Assembly (NCBI GenBank): GCA_021782675.1
Contig: JAJXUS010000023.1
Location: forward strand, 1-11,392
Length of the DNA: 11,392 nt
From: Acidobacteriota bacterium
GTDB taxonomy: Bacteria > Acidobacteriota > Terriglobia > Terriglobales > Acidobacteriaceae
Direction: 5' to 3'
The position numbers and the translations under genes were made by a program. Of this stretch, positions 5,141-11,392 are shown one piece after another. Position 1 is the first letter of the stretch. Each line of letters begins with the position of its first letter. The notes beneath the pieces are model-generated. The model did no database searches. It saw only the letters and a list, made by a program, of their open reading frames with translations, and had not been told where the DNA came from.

Positions 5141-7804
5141 GTGGCTCATTCCGCTTCCAGCGCTCCTGCCGATACGGCGCAGACTCCGTTGATGCGCCAA
5201 TACGCCGCCGCCAAGGCGAAGCATCCGGACGCGCTCCTGTTCTTTCGCCTGGGCGACTTCTACGAGCTGTTTTTTGAAGACGCGAAAACCGCCTCCCGGG
5301 AGCTGCAGATTACATTGACCGCGCGCGATAAGGAGCGGGCCATCCCCATGTGCGGCGTTCCCTACCACGCCGCCGAGCAGTACATTGCCCGTCTGCTGCG
5401 GGCCGGCTATCGCGTTGCCCTCTGTGAGCAGCTCGAAGATCCCAAGACTGCAAAGACCATTGTCCGGCGCGAAGTGACCCGCGTGCTGACTCCCGGCACC
5501 ACTATCGATCCGTCGCTCGCCTCTGACCAGACAAACTATCTCGCAGCCCTCAGTCATATTGGCGGCACACTCGGTCTGGCCCTGCTCGATAACTCGACCG
5601 GCGACTTTCGAGCGGTGGAATTTCATGGGCCGCAGGCGGCCAGCCACTGCCGCGATGAACTGTACCGCGCCACGCCGGCGGAGATACTGCTACCGGCCGA
5701 ATTGCCCGGCGCAACCGGACACGAGGAGCTGGAACGCTGCCTGGCCGCTTGCACCGTCTCCACGCTTGACGCGTGGGTGTGGACGGGTGACTATGCGATC
5801 CCGCTGCTGCAAACGCACTTCGGCACGCGCGATCTGGCTGGCTTCGGGCTGGAAGATCATCGCGCGGCGGCCATCGCGGCAGGCGGCATCATCCACTATC
5901 TGAAGCAGACCCAGCCCGGACAACTGGAGCACATCGACCGCATCCGCTTTGCAGCCGCCACGGAGTGGCTGCAGCTGGATGCCACCTCCGTCAGAAACCT
6001 GGAGTTGGTGGACTCGCTCAATCTCGATGCAAAGCGGGAGGTCACGCTGTTTCGCACGCTGGACTGCTGCGTTACGCCGGTCGGCAAGCGGGCGCTCCGC
6101 GCCGCCATCCTGCGGCCGATGCTCGCGATAGACGCGATCAATGAGCGGCTGGACGCGGTCGCCTGCCTGCACGCCGACCTGCCTGCCCGCGAGCGCCTGC
6201 GCGAGCGCTGCAGCGGCATCCTCGACCTGGAGCGGCTGCTGAGCCGCATCGCGCTGGACAGCGCCGGCCCGCGTGACATGCTCGCGCTCTCCACCTCGCT
6301 GGCGCGGCTGCCGCAACTGCGGGAGGCACTTGGCGCAATCGCCTGCACCGCTACAGAACGGCTCGCGGCGGGCCTGGATCCTCTGGAAGATGTGGAGGGC
6401 GCGATCCGCAGCACGATCGCTGAGAATCCTCCGGTGCAGCTGGAGGACGGCGGGGCGATTGCCGCCGGAGCGGACGCCGAGCTCGATGCGCTGCGCGACA
6501 TTGGCGGGCAGGGCCGTGCCTCAATTGCAGCCATTGAACAACGCGAACGGCAGCGGACCGGCATCAACTCCCTGAAGATACGGTTCAATTCTGTCTTCGG
6601 CTACTTCATTGAGATCACCCGCGCCAACCTTGCCAGCGTTCCCGCAGACTATGAGCGCCGACAGACGCTGGCCAACGCTGAACGATTTACGACGCCGGAG
6701 CTGAAAGACTACGAGGCAAAAATCCTCGGCGCGCAGGAGCGCTGTCTGGAGATTGAGCGCCGCCTGTTTGCTGCGCTGCGCGCCACGGTGCTGGCGGCCA
6801 GCGCTCGCATCCGCTCTGCGGCGCAGATCATCGCAGAGGCCGACCTGCTGGGCTGCTTCGGCCACCTTGCCGCGTCCCGCAACTACGTGCGTCCCGCTAT
6901 TGACGACTCCGGCACGATGGAAACACTGGCGGCACGGCATCCCGTGATTGAGTGGAACATGCAGCAGCACGGCGAGCAGCGCTTCGTGCCCAACAATCTG
7001 CTGGTGGATACGGCGGGCCCATCCCTGCTGCTGCTGACCGGCCCCAACATGGGCGGCAAATCCACATATCTGCGGCAGGCGGCGCTGCTGGTCATCATGG
7101 CGCAGATGGGCTGCTTTGTTCCGGCGCAGCGGATGCGTCTCGGCATCGTGGACCGCATCTATACCCGCATCGGGGCCAGTGACAACGTGGCCGAGGGCCG
7201 CTCCACTTTCATGATGGAGATGACCGAGACGGCCGCGATCCTGAACACGGCCACCCAGCGCTCACTCCTGCTGCTGGACGAGATGGGCCGCGGCACGGCG
7301 ACCTACGATGGCATGTCGCTGGCGTGGGCGACGCTCGAGTATCTGCACAACACGATTGGCGCGCGCACCATCTTCGCCACGCATTTTCATGAGCTGACGC
7401 TGCTGGCCGACCGGCTTCCCAGGCTCAAAAATCTTCGCGTCTCCGTACATGAGTCGCGAAGTGGCATCGTCTTTCTGCACACCGTGGAAGAGGGCGCTGC
7501 CGATAAGAGCTACGGCATTGAGGTGGCGCGGCTCGCCGGACTGCCACGCGATGTGCTGCACCGTGCCCGTCAGATTCTGCGCCAGCATGAGCGCGCGGAG
7601 AAGCGCGAAGTGGAGGCAGGTGCCGAATCTGCCGATCCGATGCTGCAGATGACACTCTTCACGCCACTCTCGCAGCGCATCGTGGACCAGATTTACGCGC
7701 TCGATGTCAACGCGCTCACCCCACTGCAGGCGCTCAATCTGCTGCAGCAACTGCAGCAGGAGCTGCGCGAAGGATCGATCGAACGGGAGGCCGCACGCCC
7801 ATGA
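5141..7804 (+). CDS. mutS: DNA mismatch repair protein MutS
   Basis: MutS detects mispaired bases and small loops and starts mismatch repair. The protein has 887 residues, slightly longer than E. coli MutS (853). The mismatch-binding domain contains GDFYELF with the Phe-x-Glu reading motif at Phe40 and Glu42. The connector, lever and clamp domains fill the middle, with FNSVFGYFIEITRA and TLANAERFTTPELKDYE as family landmarks. The ATPase domain has Walker A GPNMGGKST (634-642), SDNVAEGRSTFMMEM, Walker B LLLLDE (709-714) and FATHFHELT. Near the C terminus, QMTLF (836-840) fits the sliding-clamp binding motif. The GTG at 5141 is chosen because it places TPLMRQY about where E. coli has TPMMQQY; ATG 5192 inside that motif is the alternative. 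No ribosome site precedes the GTG. It is first in the operon, and its stop overlaps the nagZ start as ATGA. mutL is not in the window. Confidence 0.97.
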   Translation: MAHSASSAPADTAQTPLMRQYAAAKAKHPDALLFFRLGDFYELFFEDAKTASRELQITLTARDKERAIPMCGVPYHAAEQYIARLLRAGYRVALCEQLEDPKTAKTIVRREVTRVLTPGTTIDPSLASDQTNYLAALSHIGGTLGLALLDNSTGDFRAVEFHGPQAASHCRDELYRATPAEILLPAELPGATGHEELERCLAACTVSTLDAWVWTGDYAIPLLQTHFGTRDLAGFGLEDHRAAAIAAGGIIHYLKQTQPGQLEHIDRIRFAAATEWLQLDATSVRNLELVDSLNLDAKREVTLFRTLDCCVTPVGKRALRAAILRPMLAIDAINERLDAVACLHADLPARERLRERCSGILDLERLLSRIALDSAGPRDMLALSTSLARLPQLREALGAIACTATERLAAGLDPLEDVEGAIRSTIAENPPVQLEDGGAIAAGADAELDALRDIGGQGRASIAAIEQRERQRTGINSLKIRFNSVFGYFIEITRANLASVPADYERRQTLANAERFTTPELKDYEAKILGAQERCLEIERRLFAALRATVLAASARIRSAAQIIAEADLLGCFGHLAASRNYVRPAIDDSGTMETLAARHPVIEWNMQQHGEQRFVPNNLLVDTAGPSLLLLTGPNMGGKSTYLRQAALLVIMAQMGCFVPAQRMRLGIVDRIYTRIGASDNVAEGRSTFMMEMTETAAILNTATQRSLLLLDEMGRGTATYDGMSLAWATLEYLHNTIGARTIFATHFHELTLLADRLPRLKNLRVSVHESRSGIVFLHTVEEGAADKSYGIEVARLAGLPRDVLHRARQILRQHERAEKREVEAGAESADPMLQMTLFTPLSQRIVDQIYALDVNALTPLQALNLLQQLQQELREGSIEREAARP

Positions 7805-8901
7805 GTCCCACTCGCCAGCTCCGGCATATTGCTGGTTCAGTGCTGATCGTCGGCCTGGAAGGCACAATGCTCAGCGCTCTCGAAAGTGCGTGGCTGGCCA
7901 GCCTGCAGCCTGCAGGCGTGATTCTCTTCCGCCGGAACCTCGAAGCGGGCGCGCAGACTCTGGCGTTTTTTCAGCAGGTCGCCTCGATCATTGCGGAACC
8001 ATTCTTTCGCTGCGTGGATATGGAGGGTGGCACCGTCGATCGCCTTCGGGATCTGATTGGCCCATCGCCCGCTCCGGCCGTAGTCGCGTCAACAGGATCG
8101 GCGAAGATCTTCCGCGAGCATGGCGCTATCATTGGCGCGTGCGTGCGCGCTCTCGGCTTCAATGTCAATCTCGCCCCGGTGCTCGATCTGGCGCTGACGC
8201 CTGCGCTGCCGGTTCTGGGAACGCGCGTGGTATCGGCCGATCCCGCAGCCGTCGTTGCTTATGCCGGCGCATTTCTCGATGGACTGGCTGCCGCAGGAAT
8301 CCTCGGCTGCGGCAAGCATTTCCCGGGCCTGGGCGGCGGGTCGCTGGATTCGCACGCCACCATGCCAAAGATTGATCGCAGCTGGGAGCAGATGTGGAGC
8401 GAAGACATTGCGCCCTATCGTGCGCTGCAAGCGCGCATGGCGATGATTATGGTGAACCACGCGGCGTACCCGAAGATTGAAAAGCCCGCATGCCCGGCTT
8501 CCCTGTCGAAGTTCTGGATGCGACACGTGCTTCGCGAGCGGCTGCGTTACCGGGGGCTGATCTTTTCTGACGACATGGAGATGGGCGGCGTACTGGACCA
8601 TGCGTCGAGCGCTGACGCTGCTGTCGCAGCGATTGAGGGCGGCATGGATCTGATCGAAGTCTGCCATCGTGCGGACCGCGTGCTTACCAGTCATGAAGCG
8701 CTCCTGCGGCAGGCGGAGCGATCCAGCGCCTTCCGCGCACGGCTAACGACGGCGTCGCGACGAGTTGCGGCCGCGCGTCATCGGCTGCTGCGCAGCAGCC
8801 TTCCTCGCACCTTCACACCGCGCACCTTGCAGGCGCTGCAGGCGCGACAGTTGCGGCTGCGCGATCGAATCTCTCGCATTCACGGAGCAGCGCAGTCATG
8901 A
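7801..8901 (+). CDS. nagZ: Glycoside hydrolase family 3 beta-N-acetylhexosaminidase, NagZ-like
   Basis: NagZ removes N-acetylglucosamine from GlcNAc-(anhydro)MurNAc-peptides during peptidoglycan recycling. The 366-residue protein is a single family-3 barrel with no signal peptide, so it should act in the cytoplasm. Visible motifs are PAGVILFRRN (37-46), CVDMEGGTVDRL (71-82), the catalytic loop KHFPGLGGGSLDSH (172-185) with the Asp183-Ser-His185 acid/base pair specific to the NagZ branch, MVNHAAYP (217-224), and GLIFSDDMEMGGV with the likely nucleophile Asp257. The loop normally reads KHFPGHG; here His is replaced by Leu177. The C-terminal 40 or so residues are Arg-rich and lie beyond the barrel. 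GGGAGG (7785-7790) lies 10 nt before the ATG. The gene overlaps mutS and anmK by 4 nt each, and pairing with anmK strongly supports a recycling role. Confidence 0.9.
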   Translation: MSPTRQLRHIAGSVLIVGLEGTMLSALESAWLASLQPAGVILFRRNLEAGAQTLAFFQQVASIIAEPFFRCVDMEGGTVDRLRDLIGPSPAPAVVASTGSAKIFREHGAIIGACVRALGFNVNLAPVLDLALTPALPVLGTRVVSADPAAVVAYAGAFLDGLAAAGILGCGKHFPGLGGGSLDSHATMPKIDRSWEQMWSEDIAPYRALQARMAMIMVNHAAYPKIEKPACPASLSKFWMRHVLRERLRYRGLIFSDDMEMGGVLDHASSADAAVAAIEGGMDLIEVCHRADRVLTSHEALLRQAERSSAFRARLTTASRRVAAARHRLLRSSLPRTFTPRTLQALQARQLRLRDRISRIHGAAQS

Positions 8902-10100
8902 AACGCACAGCACCCACCCGCCCCTTGCGAGCCATGACGATAGCGGGAATTATGAGCGGCACCTCCGCCGATGGGATTGACGTGGCCCTCGTCCGGATTC
9001 GTCCGGCTCGCGAGGGCGGAACGGCCGAGCTGCCGCGCCCGCACCTGCTGTCGCACACCGCGGTTCCCTATCCCCGCGCTGCGCGGGAGGTTGTCCTGCG
9101 TGCGATGAATGGCCGCGATGTGTCAGTCGCCGAACTGTCTCAGCTCCACTGGCGGCTCGGCCAGCTCTACGCCGACGCCGTCTCTGCTGCGCTCGAGCAG
9201 CATCCTGCGCGTCTCGATTTGATTGGCTGCCACGGACAGACGCTCTATCACCAGACAGCTCCCGAGCGCTTCCTGGGTGCGCCCGTCCGTTGCACGTGGC
9301 AGGCAGGCGAGCCGTCGGTGCTGGCTGCTCGCTTTGGTGTGCCGGTTGTTTCGGACTTCCGGCCGGCAGATCTCGCGGCTGACGGTGAAGGCGCGCCGCT
9401 GGTCCCCTTGCTGGATTATGCGATGTTCCACGATGCACACCATGCGCGCGTGTTGCAGAATTTGGGCGGCATCGGCAACCTGACCGTTATCCCGGCGCGC
9501 GCGCAGCCGCAGGGCGTCATCGCCTTCGACACTGGCCCCGGCAATATGGTGATCGATGCGCTGATGACCACATGCTTTCGCCGACGCTACGATGCCGGCG
9601 GCGCCGTTGCCGCGCGCGGCCGCGTGCTGGAGCCTGTCTTGCGCCGGGCGCTGGCCCATCCCTTTTTCCGCGCAAAGCCGCCGAAGTCCGCAGGCCGTGA
9701 ACAATTCGGCCGCGAGTTCTCCGCGCAGTTTCTTGAGGACTGCCGCGCAACGGGGGGCAGCGGCGCGGATGCTGTCGCCACCGCGACCGCGCTCACCGCA
9801 GCCAGCATCGGCATCGCTGCCCAACGCTTCGTGCAGCCGCTGGTTAGCGGCAAACCCGTTGACTGGATCCTCTCTGGCGGCGGTGCGAAGAACGCGACGC
9901 TGTTGCACATGATCCGCGAAGCGCTACCGCCCGGCGCTCGTGTGATGACCAGCGACGCCAACGGCTTGCCAAGCGAGGCGAAGGAGGCGGTCGCATTTGC
10001 GCTGCTCGCCTACTGTACCTGGCATGGGATTCCCGGCAATCTGCCATCGGCTACGGGTGCGGATCGCGCTGTGGTTCTGGGGCGAATCTCCTATGCGTAG
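8898..10100 (+). CDS. anmK: Anhydro-N-acetylmuramic acid kinase
   Basis: AnmK opens the 1,6-anhydro ring of anhydroMurNAc and phosphorylates it, giving MurNAc-6-phosphate, so that recycled wall sugar can re-enter metabolism. The 400-residue cytoplasmic protein shows the family signatures in order: GIMSGTSADGID (17-28), IGCHGQTLYH (109-118), SDFRPADLAADGEGAPLVP (152-170) with the catalytic Asp region, QNLGGIGNLTV, FDTGPGNMVIDAL, LSGGGAKN and PSEAKEAVAFALLAY. The usual GGQGAPL reads DGEGAPL here, a conservative-looking change. The ATG at 8898 overlaps the nagZ stop as ATGA and has GGAG (8884-8887) 10 nt upstream; an in-frame ATG at 8934 would also preserve the fold. It follows nagZ directly, so two successive recycling enzymes are coupled. 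MurNAc-6-P etherase (murQ), the expected next step, is not in the window. Confidence 0.96.
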   Translation: MKRTAPTRPLRAMTIAGIMSGTSADGIDVALVRIRPAREGGTAELPRPHLLSHTAVPYPRAAREVVLRAMNGRDVSVAELSQLHWRLGQLYADAVSAALEQHPARLDLIGCHGQTLYHQTAPERFLGAPVRCTWQAGEPSVLAARFGVPVVSDFRPADLAADGEGAPLVPLLDYAMFHDAHHARVLQNLGGIGNLTVIPARAQPQGVIAFDTGPGNMVIDALMTTCFRRRYDAGGAVAARGRVLEPVLRRALAHPFFRAKPPKSAGREQFGREFSAQFLEDCRATGGSGADAVATATALTAASIGIAAQRFVQPLVSGKPVDWILSGGGAKNATLLHMIREALPPGARVMTSDANGLPSEAKEAVAFALLAYCTWHGIPGNLPSATGADRAVVLGRISYA

Positions 10101-11392
10101 GTGGCTGTGCCGTTTCAACCTCATGGCCGGCTTCATCGGCGCACTCGCAATCCTGGCGCTCGCGGGATGCGGCCCTTCGCACACCGATCCAGCCACCGTA
10201 ACTGTGCTGATTGAAAGCAGCCCCGGCAGTCTCGATCCGCGCGTCGGCACCGATGCACAATCTGAACGCATCGATGAGTTGATCTTCGACTCCCTGGTCA
10301 AAAAGGATGCGCACTTCGATCTGCAGCCGGACCTGGCCGTACGTTGGGAGATGCCCGACCCGACGACCTACATCTTTCATCTGCGGCCAGGGGTTTTCTT
10401 CCAGAATGGCCAGCTACTCACGGCGCGGGATGTGCAGTGGACGTTGAACTCGCTCATCCATCATGCGGTGCTTAGTCCGAAGTATCAGGCCTACCGCAAT
10501 GTGAAACGCATCGACGCGCCGGATCCGGCGACGGTCGTTCTCCATCTCAGTCAGCCCGATGCATCGCTGCTCTGGAGCCTGTCCGACGGCGCAATTGGCA
10601 TTGTCCCCTATGGCAGCGGCGCGGATTTTCAGAAGCACCCGATTGGCACCGGGCCCTTTCGCTTTGTCAGCCAGCAGATGGATAAGGATGTAATTCTGGA
10701 CGCGAATCCGCACGGCTGGCAGGCGACGCCGAAGATCAAGCAACTGCGCTTCGCCGTTGTGCCCGATGGAACCACCCGCGCGCTGGAGCTTCGCAAAGGT
10801 TCCGGCGATGTCGCACAAAACGCTCTTACGCCGGATATGGTCTGGTCGCTGCGCCGCGACCCCGCCCTGCGCGTTGCGGAGGTTTCCGGCACGGTCGTGC
10901 AATATCTCACCTTCAACGTCCACGATCCGCACCTGCGTGATGTTCGGGTCCGCCAGGCCATTGCCTGCGCGATCGACCGCAAAATTATCATCGGCAGCCT
11001 GCTGCGCGGCGAAGCGCGGCCCGCGGACAGCCTGCTGCCGCCGGATCACTGGGCGCACGTTGCGCCGCACATCACGTATGCCTTTGATCCTGCGCGGGCA
11101 AACGCGTTGCTGGATGCAGCCGGGTATCGCCGCGATCGCAGCGGTGTTCGGTTTCATCTGGAGATGAAGACCTCCACCGACGAAGGCGCACGCCTGCTGG
11201 CGCTGGTGCTGCAGCAGCAATTGCGCGCCGTCGGAATCGCGCTCGATGTTCGCAGTTACGAATTTGCGACGTTTTATTCCGACATTACGCACGGGTCGTT
11301 CGGCGTATATTCGCTGCGCTGGATCGGGGGCAACGAGGACCCGGACATCTTCGAACACGTCTTCCACTCGGCCAGCTTCCCGCCCAAGCGCG
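10093..11392 (+). CDS. ABC transporter substrate-binding lipoprotein, family 5 (peptide type), incomplete
   Basis: The reading frame stays open from the ATG at 10093 to the window end, giving 433 residues of a protein whose family is usually 500-560 long. The N terminus MRRWLCRF is followed by a hydrophobic stretch and the lipobox LALAGC with Cys26, so the mature protein should be a membrane-anchored lipoprotein. Family-5 (OppA/DppA-like) features follow: SSPGSLDPRV, a domain start IDELIFDSLVKKD, YIFHLRPGVFFQNGQLLTARDV, IGTGPFRF, and VRQAIACAIDRK near residue 300. Such proteins capture oligopeptides, nickel or sugars for import. The start overlaps the anmK stop by 8 nt, so it is probably co-translated with the recycling genes, which suggests muropeptide or wall-peptide capture (inference). 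No permease or ATPase genes are seen before the window ends. The upstream GGGG is too far away for a good ribosome site. Confidence 0.93.
   Translation, partial: MRRWLCRFNLMAGFIGALAILALAGCGPSHTDPATVTVLIESSPGSLDPRVGTDAQSERIDELIFDSLVKKDAHFDLQPDLAVRWEMPDPTTYIFHLRPGVFFQNGQLLTARDVQWTLNSLIHHAVLSPKYQAYRNVKRIDAPDPATVVLHLSQPDASLLWSLSDGAIGIVPYGSGADFQKHPIGTGPFRFVSQQMDKDVILDANPHGWQATPKIKQLRFAVVPDGTTRALELRKGSGDVAQNALTPDMVWSLRRDPALRVAEVSGTVVQYLTFNVHDPHLRDVRVRQAIACAIDRKIIIGSLLRGEARPADSLLPPDHWAHVAPHITYAFDPARANALLDAAGYRRDRSGVRFHLEMKTSTDEGARLLALVLQQQLRAVGIALDVRSYEFATFYSDITHGSFGVYSLRWIGGNEDPDIFEHVFHSASFPPKR

Noticed and set aside
5125..5277. ATG at 5125 as a start for a small gene or for mutS
   Set aside because: It is out of frame with mutS and stops at 5277 inside it. 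The short peptide has no recognisable features.
10414..11367. A 317-codon minus-strand open frame opposite the binding lipoprotein
   Set aside because: The plus strand gives a clear lipobox and family-5 signatures over the same bases. The minus-strand product resembles nothing and is a shadow frame.
1..11392. CRISPR array, tRNA or rRNA genes, insertion sequences, attachment sites or defence genes
   Set aside because: No regularly spaced repeats, cloverleaf or rRNA sequence, transposase or integrase motifs, or composition shifts were seen by eye. The window is nearly all conserved housekeeping genes.

Overview
This window is about 62% GC by eye and densely packed, with ordinary bacterial housekeeping genes on both strands. 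It holds ten protein genes, eight of them complete, and no RNA gene, CRISPR array, transposon or phage gene that I can see. Protein style and gene order (an 8-TM CcsA/HemX-like protein followed by hemA, hemC and hemD; mutS followed by nagZ and anmK) fit an Acidobacteriota soil bacterium, probably class Terriglobia. That assignment is judged from memory of such genomes, not from a search.

Layout. (1) 1-214, minus: the 5' end of a DedA-family membrane protein, cut by the window edge. (2) 215-334: a 120-bp divergent gap. (3) 335-1105, plus: nth, endonuclease III of base excision repair. Its start codon lies inside a perfect inverted repeat. (4) 1106-4998, minus: a tight operon read ccsA/hemX-like > hemA > hemC > hemD. 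hemD and nth converge with their stop codons touching. (5) 4999-5140: a 142-bp divergent gap holding two perfect palindromes and a good -10 hexamer for the hem operon. (6) 5141 to the window end, plus: mutS > nagZ > anmK > family-5 substrate-binding lipoprotein (incomplete), with 4-, 4- and 8-nt overlaps.

How the genes work together. hemA, hemC and hemD are steps of tetrapyrrole synthesis by the C5 route: glutamyl-tRNA to glutamate-semialdehyde, porphobilinogen to hydroxymethylbilane, and hydroxymethylbilane to uroporphyrinogen III. The membrane protein ahead of hemA lacks the heme-binding tryptophan motif of true CcsA. It looks more like HemX, known in Firmicutes to restrain glutamyl-tRNA reductase. 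In the second operon, nagZ and anmK are consecutive cytoplasmic steps of peptidoglycan recycling. The coupled peptide-type binding lipoprotein may feed that pathway with muropeptides (inference). The operon starts with mutS, an unrelated mismatch-repair gene.

I see no clearly new system. The best leads are the HemX-like gene coupled to hemA, the recycling operon with its own binding protein, the hairpin over the nth start codon, and the palindromes between the two operons.
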